DNA from: Calamus simplicifolius
Lineage: Eukaryota; Streptophyta; Magnoliopsida; Arecales; Arecaceae
Assembly: GCA_900491605.1 (NCBI GenBank)
Contig: UESW01004416.1
Location: 168,017 to 232,016, forward strand
Reading direction: 5' to 3'
Length of the DNA stretch: 64,000 bases
Shown: in pieces, positions 12,487 through 24,600 of the stretch
Numbering within the stretch: position 1 is the first letter of the stretch
Layout of the letters: the number at the start of each line of letters is the position of its first letter
The notes under the pieces: model-generated
What the model saw: only the letters and a program-made list of their open reading frames with translations
Database searches by the model: none
Told to the model about the DNA's origin: nothing
Program-made: the position numbers and the translations under genes

Positions 12487-14063
12487 ATGGCAACTCAAGC
12501 TGGTTCATCTTTTTCGAAGGCCAATCTACAATAGACCACCCTTGTTTAATGGTTTAAACTATGGTTATTGGAAGGCTAGAATGAAAATTTTCATTCAAGC
12601 ACTTGACTATGATCTATGGAGCATTATAGTCAATGGACCACACACACCCACTGCTAGAATTAATGGCATGGAGATTCCTAAACCGGAAACGGAATGGGAT
12701 GAACATGATAAAAAATTGGCACAACTTAATGCCAAGGCTATGAATGTTTTGTACTGCTCATTAGATGCAAATGAATTCAATCGTATATCTATTTGCATTT
12801 CTGCTAAGGAAATCTGGGATAGACTTGAGGTTACCCATGAGGGAACAAATCAAGTCAAGGAATCCAAGATTAACATGCTAGTTCATAAGTATGAATTGTT
12901 TAAAATGGATGCATGTGAATCTATTTCTGATATGTTTACAAGATTTACTGATATAGTTAATGGTTTAAAAAGTCTTGGTAAATCTTATGATAATTCTGAT
13001 CTTGTGAGGAAGGTTTTGCGTTCCTTGCCTAGGACTTGGGAAGCTAAAGTGACTGCAATACAAGAGGCAAAGGATCTAAGTACCCTACCCCTGGAAGAAT
13101 TATTGGGATCCTTGATGACTCATGAGCTTCAAGTTAAGCAACATGTTGATGATGATGAGTCAAAGAAGAAGAGGACTATGGCTCTTAAGATTTCTGAATA
13201 TATGGAAGAGCCTCATGAATCTGAAGATGAAAGTGATGATGAGGACATGGCACTCATCACAAGGAAGTTTAAAAGATTCATGAAGAAAAAGAAGTTTGAA
13301 AAGAAAAAGCCCTTTGCTAGAAAAGATGAGGACAAGGGCAAAGAAAAAGAAGTTATCTGTTTGAATGCAAGAAGCCGGGACACTTTAAATCTGAATGCCC
13401 ACAACTAAAGAAAGGCACCCGGAGATTCAAAAAGAAGGCAATGATGGCCACATGGAGTGATTCGGAAAGCTCAAGTTCCGAAGAGGAAGAGAAGAGTGAA
13501 ATGGCCAATCTATGCTTCATGGCGACAATGATGAGGTAAGTCCAAGTTTTCTTGATGATTTTACTTTCGATGAGTTGCATAGTGCTTTTTATGAATTGAT
13601 GGATGATTTTGCAAAATTAAGTTCAAAGAACAAAGATCTGAAAAATCAAATGCAAAATCTATCTTTAGAAAATGAAAAGCATGTTGTAGAAAAAGAACTT
13701 TTGATGAAAGAAAATGAAAGCTTGAAAAATGAAGTTGATAGACTTAAACCTATAGTTGATAAATTTACTTTGAGCTCTATCAAACTTAATATGATTTTGG
13801 ACAATCAAAAAGCTATTTTTGATAAAGCTGGATTAGGATATAATCCACTTAAAAAGCAAAAATCCTTGAAAAATATTTTTATACATGCTGAAAAATCATC
13901 AAATATTACTTGTTTTAAATGTGGAAACAAAGGACATAAATCTTATATGTGTAAAACTCCACATGATAAAAGAAAGATGATTTGGGTTCCCAAAGGAACA
14001 ATATTTATTGCATCTAACCATGAAGGACCCAAGAAGGCTTGGGTACCTAAAGTTAAGATATGA
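12487..14063 (+). pseudogene. gag: Sirevirus gag (capsid/nucleocapsid), frameshifted
   Basis: A start codon at 12,487 opens a short frame that stops at once. The main frame begins about 12,516 with the copia-gag signature LFNGLNYGYWKARM. A UBN2-type gag domain follows to about 13,170, then an acidic/basic linker. The first CCHC zinc knuckle near 13,350 is split by a frameshift between its first and second cysteines. A third frame from about 13,512 has a long heptad-like coiled coil ending in FDKAGLGYNP, a hallmark of Sirevirus gag, and an intact second knuckle CFKCGNKGHKSYMC. At least three frameshifts make it non-functional. In a live element it would assemble the virus-like particle around element RNA in the cytoplasm. 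Confidence 0.85.
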
Positions 14064-17000
14064 ATATTTTGCAGGAGTGTCTTGCAGCCATCAGACTGAA
14101 AAGAAAGTGGTACCTTGATAGTGGTTGCTCAAGACACATGACGGGTGACAAAGATCAATTCATCACCCTTGAATCAAAAAGAGGTGGAGTAGTTACTTTT
14201 GGTGATAATGGTCAAGGCCATATCATGGGTATTGGTAAGATTCAAATTACTCCATCTACTCATATTGATAATGTTTATATGTTGATGGACTTAAGCATAA
14301 TTTGATAAGTATTAGCCAACTGTGTGATAAAGGTTTCAAAGTTTCCTTTGAAGCTTCTATTTGCACTGTTACTAATCCCATTGATAACAGCATTATTCTT
14401 GTTGGTAAACGTTATGGCAATGTGTACTTAATTGATTTGAGTAATTTATCTCCAAGTAATCATTGCTTAGTTGCTAATAATGCTAAGATGAATGAGATTG
14501 GTTGGCTATGGCACCGTAGATTAGGTCATGCAAGCACACACCTAATTTCTAAACTATTGAAAATGGATTTAGTTAAAGGTATTCCTAGTTTAAATTTTGA
14601 AAATAATCAAATCTGTGATGCATGTCAATTTGGAAAACAAACAAGAACTTCTTTCAAATCTAAGAATGTTGTTTCAACTACTAGGCCACTAGAGCTACTA
14701 CACATGGACCTTTTTGGACCTACTAGAACCACAAGTCTAGGAGGAAAGAAATATGGTCTTGTGATAGTAGATGATTACTCTAGATTCACTTGGGTAATGT
14801 TTTTGGCTCACAAAGATGAGACTTTCTCAATATTCCTGAAATTCGTTAAGAAAGTCACAAATGAGAAAAATACTACCATAGTGTCTATTAGAAGTGATCA
14901 TGGAACTGAATTTGAAAATCACTTATTTGAAAAATTCTGTTTTGAAAAAGGCATACATCATAATTTTTCAGCACCTAGGACACCACAACAAAATGGAGTT
15001 GTAGAAAGAAAGAATAGGACTTTAGAAGACATGGCCCGTACCATGCTATGTGAAAGCCAACTTCCAAAATATTTTTGGGCGGAAGCTATAAACACAGCAT
15101 GTTACATCCTAAATAGAGCCCTAATTAGACCTATCCTTAAGAAAACTCCCTATGAACTATGGCATAATAGGAAACCAAATTTAGGTTATTTTCATGCATT
15201 TGGTTGTAAATGCTTTATTCATAACAATGGTAAGGACAATCTTGGAAAGTTTGATGCAAAGTCTGATGAAGGCATTTTCCTAGGATATTCTACATCTAGC
15301 AAGGCATATAGAGTATTTAATAAGAGAAGCTTAGTTGTAGAAGAATCCATTCATATAGTGTTTGATGAGTCTTTAGCATCAAGTTCGAGTAAATTTGATG
15401 ATGAGGAAGATACATCTTTGATTGAAAGAGGTATTGAAAAATTAAATGTATCTTCAGATCAAGAACCTGAAGCTAAGGATGATGACTCACCTAAGGATGA
15501 TGGTATTGATACTGCTCATAATGATAAAGATCTACCTAGAGATTGGAGATATGCTTATGGTCATCCTAAGGACCTAATCATAGGTGATCCATCTCAAGGT
15601 GTAAGGACTAGATCATCAATAATCATCTTGCATTTGTATCTCATATAGAACCCAAAACTATAGAGGAAGCTGAGAAAGATAGTTATTGGATGTTAGCAAT
15701 GCAGGAAGAGTTAAACCAATTCACTAGGAACCAAGTTTGGACTCTAGTAGACAGACCTAGAAACCACCTATAATAGGATCTAAATGGGTTTTTAGAAATA
15801 AATTGGATGAAAATGGCTTGGTGATTAGAAATAAGGCTAGATTAGTTGCAAAGGGATATAATCAGAAGAAGGTATAGATTTTGATGAAACCTTTGCACCT
15901 GTTGCTAGATTAGAAGCCATTAGACTACTACTTGCATTTGCATGTCATATGAATTCAACTTATTTCAAATGGATGTTAAAAGTGCATTTTTAAATGGTTT
16001 TATAAATGAGGAAGTTTATGTTGAACAACCTCCTGGTTTTGAAGATCATGAATTTCCAAACCACGTCTTCAAATTACACAAAGCACTTTATGGTTTAAAG
16101 CAAGCACCTAGAGCTTGGTATGATAGATTAAGTAAATTCTTAATTGAAAATAATTTTTCTAGAGGAAATGTTGATAAAACTTTATTTTTAAAAAGAAAAG
16201 AAAAGGATTTTTAATTGTTCAAATTTATGTTGATGACATTGTATTTGGTGCTACTAACAATCTCCTTTGTCAAGAATTTGCTAAGTTAATGCAGGAGAAT
16301 TCGAGATGAGCATGATGGGAGAACTCAACTTCTTCCTTGGACTTCAAATCAAACAAGAGAAAGCGGGGATTTTCATTAACCAAACAAAGTACACAAAGGA
16401 AATACTCAAGAAGTTTGGTATGGAATCTGCTAAACCCCTTGGTACGCCAATGAGTCCCTCATGCAAGCTGGACAAGGATGAAGAAGGTAAGAAAGTAGAT
16501 CAGAAGCATTACCGAGGTATGATCGGATCACTTCTTTACTTAACTGCAAGTAGGCCAGATATTATGTTTTCTGTTTGCCTATGTGCAAGATATCAATCTA
16601 ATCCTAAAGAATCACATTTAATTACTGTTAAAAGAATCTTTAGATACTTAAATGGAACAAAAAATGTAGGATTATGGTATTCTAGAGACTCAACTTTGAA
16701 ATTGATTGCTTATTCTGATTCTGATTATGCTGGTTGTAAATTAGATAGGAAGAGTACAAGTGGTGCATGCCAACTTCTAGGAAGTAACTTAATTTCTTGG
16801 TTTAGCAAGAAGCAAAATTCGGTTGCATTATCCACTGCTGAGGCAGAGTATGTTGCAGCTGGAAGTTGCTGTGCTCAAATCCTTTGGATTAAGCGACAAC
16901 TTGAAGATTATGGTATCACACTCGATAAAATTCCTATTAGATGTGATAACACTAGTGCCATCAATCTAACGAAGAATCCAATCCAACACTCTAGAACTAA

Positions 17001-17172
17001 ACACATAGAAATTAGACATCACTTTATCAGAGAACATGTTTCCAACAATGATGTTTGTCTTGAATATGTGAATACTAATGAACAATTAGCTGATATTTTT
17101 ACCAAACCATTAAGTGAAGAAAGATTTTGTTATCTTAGAGGAGAATTAGGAGTTTGTGATCCTTTAGAATGA
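14064..17172 (+). pseudogene. pol: Sirevirus pol: protease, integrase, reverse transcriptase, RNase H; broken
   Basis: The copia order is kept. The aspartic protease motif DSGCSRHMTG lies at about 14,115. The GAG-pre-integrase HH-CC region starts WLWHRRLGHAS. The integrase core carries D (MDLFGP, about 14,705), D (RSDHGTEF, about 14,893) and E (QQNGVVERK, about 14,990). Reverse transcriptase follows, with FQMDVKSAFLNG (about 15,960) and the catalytic IYVDDI (16,223-16,240), then RNase H with AYSDSDYAGC and STAEAEYVA, ending at 17,172. Frames break near 14,290, 15,640, 15,770, 15,865, 16,213 and 16,290. All domains are recognisable, but no complete polyprotein can be made. Order PR-IN-RT-RH identifies Ty1/copia, and the gag type places it among Sireviruses. 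Confidence 0.9.
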
Positions 17173-17672
17173 TTTTCTGAAACTCTTAAGGACAACAACT
17201 ATCTAGACTTCATCAATTTCTTGAAAATCCTCTATGTCCAATAAGGAAATTTATCTAGAAATTTGATTCATTGTTTCCCCAATTGATTAAGGAACACTTA
17301 TCTAGAGTTTGATGATTAATTTGATTAGTTTCAGATCTTTGAAATTTAAATTTTTCACTGAAACTATTGTGGAGTCGACACCTTCAGTTTGTGGAGTCGA
17401 CACCTTTATTTTTGATGTTCTGTCTGGGCAATTAGAGCCGACTCTGCTTCTGCAGAGCCGACTCTAATTCGGGCGCTGACAGATTTTTTGGTTCGGAGCC
17501 GACACCTCGCTTTGCGGGAGTCGACTCTAAGTGAACCTAGGTCAAAAATAAAAGGCGGAGTCGACACCTAAACGAACCCTATCGTCTCCAATCCTCTCTA
17601 GAGCCGTTCCAAACCTATTCCAACCCCTCTAAACTCTTCAAATCCCTTGATTACTCATTCCAATCGAATCCC
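17173..17672 (+). repeat. pol-downstream spacer with a second GTCGAC cluster
   Basis: This non-coding spacer separates pol from the third ORF. From 17,371 to 17,565 it contains about seven GGAGTCGACACC or GAGCCGACTC units, like those in the 5' LTR. I could not identify an unambiguous polypurine tract. Confidence 0.6.
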
Positions 17673-18407
17673 ATGGCTCCTAAAAGGCGTGCGATTATTG
17701 GAGGTTCGGCCGTTCCCATGAGAAAAAGGACGATTCGGAGGCAAGCGACATCATCTTCATCATCTGCCACTCAAGAAGCTTCTCCACCTTCTCCATCTTC
17801 TCCACGCATCGACCAATTAGCGGGTAAGGCCATCACTTCCGGAAGAAAAGTTGATTTCGACTTCTTTGCTTCGGAAGGTTTTACTATTGGCTGTCAATTG
17901 AAGGAAATGGGTTGGGAGAAAGTTTGTTCTTTGGATGTTCCTACCTACCCTGCCCTTGTAAGAGAGTTCTACAATGATTTAAGTAGAGGAGAGGGAGGTT
18001 TAGTAAGTTTTGTTAGAGGAACAAGAGTTGTAATTACTGCCAAGACCCTTGAAATTTATTAGAAATGCCCACTATTGGAATAAATGAGTATCAGCATGAT
18101 GATCGTAGTGGAGCCCTATCTAGGATGTTGGGGAGAGAAGTATCTGAGTTTGAGGAGATTTTGGCAAATCAACTGAATTTGGAACTCAGACTTCTTCACA
18201 ACATCTGCGGGAGGATATCATTTCCAAAGATAGGCAGATTTGAGTATGTCTCGGAGCGAGACATCTTGTTGATGGATTGCATCATCACCGGGCAGCCAGT
18301 AAACTTAGCTGGGATGATGATAGGCTACATGGCGGAGGCAGCAACCAAGAAGAGATCTACATTGCCTTATGGTATGATTCTGACTTTGGTATTCAGAAGC
18401 CAAGGTG
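17673..18407 (+). pseudogene. Third ORF downstream of pol, truncated and frameshifted
   Basis: A frame starting MAPKRRAIIGGSAVPMRKRT has a basic, then Ser/Thr/Pro-rich N-terminus. A globular part follows (FFASEGFTIGCQLKEMGW, YPALVREFYNDLS). It stops at 18,062 and resumes in another frame at 18,065 (GREVSEFEEILANQL, YVSERDILLMDCI, MMIGYMAEAATKKRSTLPYG). This resembles the 'putative plant transposon protein' domain often found in this position of plant LTR elements; the assignment is from memory of the family. Position after pol corresponds to the env-like ORF of some Sireviruses, but I see no signal peptide or transmembrane segment. Similarity ends abruptly at about 18,407, where unrelated sequence begins, so the element lost its 3' end including the LTR. 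Confidence 0.55.
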
Positions 18408-18607
18408 TTTGGCTTTCGGATCCCGGTTCAATCGGCCGGTCTAGTCCGATTTTAACAACTATGGTCGTACCATGCTGGCATAGCTCTGCACGACCCATGG
18501 GCCTCAGAGAGGCTGGCTAGCTTGCTATATGGACTGTACCAGATCTAGCCCATCTCATATCGGGCTTAGGTTATTTGATCAATTTGATACACTAATTTCT
18601 AAAGAGA
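18408..18607. other. Unrelated repeat fragment replacing the copia 3' end
   Basis: Sequence beginning GGATCCCGGTTCAATCGG follows the truncation point. It contains GACCCATGGGCC and CTAGCCCATCTCATATCGGG, resembling the GC-rich repeat words at 9603-9770. It is probably a separate degenerate transposon; no gene is present. Confidence 0.35.
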
Positions 18608-18616
18608 AATGAAATA

Positions 18617-18779
18617 GAAAAAGTCTTTGCACACCACCTCCGGTGTAGGATAGCTTGTACCGGGCGCGATGATTCGCCCGTGCATGAGCTTGCATCAGAG
18701 GCTGCAGGCCCATGCGTGGATAAATCATCATGTTCGATACAGATCATCCTGCATTAAAGCGGTGTACAAAGATTTTTTC
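18617..18779. mobile_element. 163-bp MULE-type MITE with perfect 9-bp target duplication
   Basis: The element begins GAAAAAGTCTTTGCACACC and ends GGTGTACAAAGATTTTTTC, the same termini as the 10.3-kb MULE. It is flanked on both sides by AATGAAATA (18,608-18,616 and 18,780-18,788). A 9-bp duplication is the Mutator signature. The interior is non-coding and GC-richer than its surroundings. Confidence 0.85.
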
Positions 18780-18788
18780 AATGAAATA

Positions 18789-19734
18789 AAATATATTGTA
18801 TAAATTAAAATTTATGTAATAAATATATGAGAAAACATATCTTAATTGAACTTTATTAAAGTTAGGACAAACTCTAACAAGGGAAAAGGTTAGCGTCTCA
18901 ATAGGTTGGAGTTGGTATTTCTTGATGCCCTCCATCTTTTTGGTGCATGTGATAATACTCGCTCCCACTGGATATATTCGGGTATCAAATGAAATCTCGA
19001 CTGATGCACTCCGGATCTCACATGTAGGCATCTTTTTCTTTATGGCTTAGTTAAACTTTCTTTCGCATCATAGCAAGAGCAAAGCTTCAAACAGGCATCT
19101 AGTTTTGTGCCCTCAAACTCACATTTTATTTTCATTTCCTTTTTGTTTTCACCGTATCTTGCATGAGTGGACAACCACGAGACACTCAAAGAGTGCACTC
19201 CCTGGTGAGTCGCATGGTTACGTAACATCCCTTGCATCAGAAAAGGTGAAGCATCCTTGGCCCCCTCCCAAAAAGAACAAAAAAAAAAAAAAAAAAAAAC
19301 TGGAAATTATAGTATGATCATTGGATCCAACACTGAAAATATAGATTATTATCATTGGATCATGCTTTTTTTAATTTTTTTCAATCTTCAGTTGCTTTTT
19401 TAGTTTAAGCCTATATTCTTTATCAAGCATGTTTCATAGGCTTATCTTTGTAAATTTATAGCCATAAGATAGAAAAATAGAAATAATTGAACAAATATTT
19501 TATAAATGGTACCAAGAAAGTCCACGTTATGTGATAAAATAAGCTTACGCCAAGTATACGTGTGCATCAAGAACATGTGGGGCTCCCACGATAAGACAAT
19601 TTGGCGTGGTTCGCTCCACGTGTGACAGCCGTCGCCTTCGCACTCGAATGGGTTGGGCACGGGCTGATCATAAAAATCTAGAAGAGGGATTGGTTGCAGA
19701 GCCGCTGGCACCTTTGGAAAGGCACCATTGGATA

Positions 19735-19769
<35 letters not shown>

Positions 19770-21684
19770 GATCTGCAGAATTTCTATCTACGTCCAAACA
19801 AAAATTGCTCTAACACTCACATATTAAAATAAATAAATAAATAAATTTTTAAACTATTCTTTATATTTTTCTTTGTACTCCTATGAAACAAATCCCTTTC
19901 AACACCTTCTCCTCCCCCCCTCTACCTTCCTCCTCCGGCACTGGCTCCCCTCCCCTTCCTGACTCCACTCGCTCCGGCTCTCCCTTCCTCATTCTTCTCC
20001 GTTCGATCTATCAGAACCGAATGAAAGCTATCTGATGGGTTGAACAGAGAGTCTCTGATTTTTCAACAGAACGGAACAAAAGGGTAAAAGAAGCCGGAGG
20101 GCCGGGGGGTCGGCACCAATGCCGAGAAGGGAGGAATGTGAAGAAGGAAAGAGGCTTCAGCTTCTTCTGAGAGGAGGTGGCGTCGTCGACGTCGTCAATG
20201 TCATTGAATGCTGGGACCTTGGCGGCGGCAAGGGGAGGTCGGGGTTTTTCGATCGAGAAGGACGTCGTTCTATGTGGCTTTGCCATCTTTCTTTTCTACG
20301 ACTGGTAGCGATGGTGAAGGCGATGAGGATGACAATCTAGAAAAGAAGGCAGGAAGGCCGACGGTCAATGGAGAGTCGATGCCAACAGAGAAAGGAAGTA
20401 CGTGCCGATCGAAGGAAGGGAGCCGATGCTGAAGGCGAGGAGAAGGAGCCAGTGTCGAGGGGAGGGAGGGTGGAGAGAAAATACGAAGGATAGTTTAAAT
20501 TTTTTTTTTAAAAAAAAATTGGTGTCGAGAATAATTTTCTATTAGTGTAGATAGAAACTCCTAATTATCTGCTAGATTGCAGCACTAGAATAGTGAGTTG
20601 GAACCAAAGAAGTACCACTTGGTTTCTTTTGACAAGCCTTACGTGGACGGTTGGAGTAGCCTTCAGCACCAATCAAATCTTATGGGACCTCCACGGCACC
20701 AAATGTGGTACCAATCCCTTGTTTTACTGGCCATCAACAATTAAGATGGGAAGTGGGTTGCATCGGCTCAGACCACACTCTTATCCAAGCTTAATCTTTT
20801 TTCCTTGTTTTTCATTAAAAAAAAAAGTTTTGGACCATATCGAAATCTAACCCAATTTTAGCCCATATAATTATTTAAAAGGAGGGAGACCACTATAATT
20901 TTCCAAGATAAATATTTGGAGACAGGCCATCCAAGATTGGAACCAAAAAATCTGATTACTATCGTATCGCAGTCATTGGAACAAGCTTCAGTTCAATTGC
21001 AAAGGTTGCGCCTCTTCAAGTTAATAACCACATATTTCAGGAACCATGGCCAAACTTACAACTGCCACATACAAGAAAAGGATATTGGAGTAAGAGACCT
21101 GGAGGTGCAAAGAGCCGAGCAAAAGTGGCAGACTTTTCGAGCTCGACCCAGTGTTACCCGAGCTTGGGTCAGCTCAAAACCCAAGTGGAGCTTGACTTCA
21201 GTTATTCGGAACTCAGCTCACATAAGCTCTGAACCATGCTTTCACCAAAATCCGATCTTTCCCATGATTTGTAAATTGTCTCACTTCATTTGTTCATCAA
21301 CCAAGCTCTCTAACGTGTTTGCGCTCAGCTCATTTCCTAACCGACCCAAGCCTGAGCAGCTTGGATCATTCATTGGCAGCACCAGAGACCACGAAAAAGC
21401 AAAAGCACAGAGTGACAGATATGGTTGATGATTGGCTTCACAGGACAAAAAGACATCTCTTATATATATATTAGCATACGAAATAAGCTCTTAGATGTGT
21501 TACAAAAGGTGCATTTTCCCACCCTTTATAAGTAAGAGGAGAATCCAGCTTAATTAGCTATACAAACATTCTCAACATCCGTTTCTTTAATTCGACAAAT
21601 TCAACAACTGTATTAACATGTATATCAGCAAAATAATATATAAGGATGAACAGCAGCAAGACCATAAGAGAATATGTCGTCCTC
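18789..21684. other. Intergenic region downstream of the UBP24-like gene
   Basis: No coding gene is supported. There is a poly-A run at 19,278-19,300, a (TC)n microsatellite at about 19,738-19,766, a C-rich then purine/GC-rich stretch at 19,900-20,480 whose long frames look like composition artefacts, and AT-rich DNA beyond. The last few hundred bases before 21,685 should include the 3' UTR of the minus-strand protease gene, but no poly-A signal can be chosen with confidence. Confidence 0.5.
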
Positions 21685-24600
21685 CTATACTTGTCTGTAA
21701 AAGAGAACATATGCCTGATCATGCAGGACTTTCTTTGTACTCACAGCCGTGACGGATGAATCATCAAACCGGAGCCAGTGACCATCAGACCACCTCGCAT
21801 CAGCAGTATAATGGCCATTAGAGGGTTCTCGGCCGTGGTGAGTGATGGTGGCCACCAGCTCATACTTCCGGCCCTGCATTAAAAAAAAAAAAAAAAGGGA
21901 AATCATTTAAGTACAATTCCTTGACGTGGACTTTTCTCTCTTTCTTAATTTTTCTATTTCCTCCCAAATTTAAGTTCCATAGCAAAGAAGGATTCGAGTG
22001 GTCCGTTAGTAGAAGTCTGTGGTATAATATAAATTGCAATTATTTAAAAATTGTACAAAGGAAATGAGGACAACTAGAGGGTTTATGAGGCATGGATTTA
22101 ATACCATAAGCATTGGACATAAGGAAAGAAGTTGAGAACAGCACAAACAGAAATACATGGAAGAAAATCTCACCTCAGATGATGGAGAGACAAGTAACTC
22201 GCGGCCAAGTACCAACTCAAGGGGGAAATGGACAGGCTTATGCAATTTTGTGCTTCCATTGCTTCCATAGCTAAACCTCATCAAATGAAGTATCATTATC
22301 TTGGGAAGTGTCTGTATTTTTACAGATTTGCTGGCACTAACCAACCCAGCCTACACACATGAAGTAGATGAATGAAGAATAAAAGTCAAAAAATGACAAT
22401 GACGATGACAACAATAATAAAGCCTTAATCTTAAACTAGCTATCGAATCCTTTTTTGTCATTCAGCTTGATTTTAAATCAGCACATGCACACACAAAAAA
22501 AAAAATTGCCATTAAGTCCATTTATAGCACACTCAATGAAGCAAAAATTGTCTGGTTATTTAAGATATTTATATACAACTATTACAACCCCATGTAGTTG
22601 GGAAAAGGCTCCGATGAGTTGAGTTGAGATATACAACTATTACAACCAATCAATTTGATCATTATCCTTTTAGGTAGAATATTGTAGAGAAAAAAGAAGA
22701 TTTTAGCATGTTGTTGTAAGAGTATAAAAATTTGCATCCTATTTTAACTTAAACTCCAATGACAAGCTTGCTCATTTTACATTTGAGACTTGTTAGCAAT
22801 AAATAGTTTAAAAGCTAATATAATGAAATAGATCCTAGAACATTATTTAATAAGCAAATAACATAGTCAAGTTCGATCTTATGATGCAGGGGACTATATA
22901 ATTCATAATATGGATCTATATCCTATGTTCCTAACCAATCCTCATCCGAGTATGAGATCCAGATTGTTTGGGACCCTTTTATCCACATTGTGAGACCTGG
23001 AGCATGAATCATATGATTTTTTAACAAGACTGCTTACATGATCCTTGCTACAGAAGTTAATATCTGAATGTACAAGGTAAAGAATACACCATTCATATAC
23101 TTTCCCAAAAGAATAAAATACCATTTGCCATTCATGAGCTGGCAAAGTACAGATCCTGACATACCAGTCATGTGCCTTTGTACCAATCCTGTGCCTGTAT
23201 GGCAGAGGATATATTGTATGGTATGGACCAACACAGTGTGGTACATAAATCCTTGGTTTCGCCAAGTCCAATCAAAGGTAACAGAGGAATATGAATTTGA
23301 AAATGTCTGCCAAATGGCTCTTCATGATGAATCATATCAGACAATAAAGCAACAGGTGGATACCTTGCCAGCTGATGTTCTGTATCCTTCAAGAGTTTCT
23401 GGAGCAGAAAACAAATGAAGCGCATTTTCAATAGTATGAACAGCTTCAGAGAAAATATCAAGATGGAGCAAAAGGAAGGGCTGGACTGTAGCTGAAGCCT
23501 TGTTGCCTGAATCATAAAACATTATAATTAATTCAACTACATCAATTGCAATGGAGATGCAAGCATCATCTGGAAGTATTCATCACACATCATCTTTGCA
23601 TTGACATTAGAGTCAGTGAGAGTCTTAAGGTTTGAACAAAACATGTCATCCATTGCTGGACAAAACGAAGTATCAACCCACAGTATCTCAATAACTGGGG
23701 GGAATCAAGGCACAGCTACACACACACACATGCCAATACAAAGTATCAAGTCCCTGATTCTCCAACTGGAGGTTTTGAGTCTACAAACCCACCAAACTGC
23801 ATAACCATTTTTGTACTGAATGAATGAAACTTAAAAGAGCAGATACAAAGCAAGTGTAATGCAGCATAAAAGCAGTATGAAGAATACAGCTAGAACCTGA
23901 CATTTCAAACAGAGACAACCCACATTATTTTGCATATTAAAGAGTGGCTACAGTTAGTACATGGACACGCAGACTCTAAGCGATGAAAAGAGCATACAAG
24001 CTGACTGCAGAATAAAAGAACAAGGTAAAGATTAATTGTCACACAAGCAGTTCCAGATAACTGAGATAAGTCTTTTTTGATAGGGTGCGTTTCACAAGGT
24101 AGCATATATACTCAACTCAACTCATCTAAGCTTTTTCCTAGCTAACTACATGGGGTCGGCTACATGAATCTGCTTGCTCCACTCTGCTCTATTCAGGACT
24201 AAGTCGATACTCAAATTACAAATAGTTATATCGCTCTTAATTATTTCTATCCATGTTAGTTTAGGTCTACCTCTACCTCTATTATTACCATGGACTACTA
24301 AAAAATCACTCTTCCTAACTGGAGATCTAAAAGTCTTCGTTGTATATGTCCAAACCACCGTAATCGGTTTTCTCTCATTTTATCTACTAAAACAAGGTAG
24401 CATATATGGGATCTATAATATATATGGGCACTTGTTAGTTTTAACTTAAGGTCATAAATTAGCATTTCAGTATCAGCATTGATATTAAAATCATATATAG
24501 CAAGTAGCCACTATTTATTATCTATTAATATAACAAACAATTATCTGTAATCTAAGATGCTCACTTTTATTTTTAAGTGCAAACCTGGCCACTGAAAATA

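Noticed and set aside
11054..18407. Complete LTR retrotransposon with two LTRs
   Set aside because: No second copy of the LTR, including its GGTACTTGGGAGTGG and CACTATAAA words, is found downstream; the element stops abruptly near 18,407.
19900..20480. Possible gene in the GC-rich stretch downstream of the protease gene
   Set aside because: Frames on both strands are short, low complexity and without motifs or plausible splice structure.
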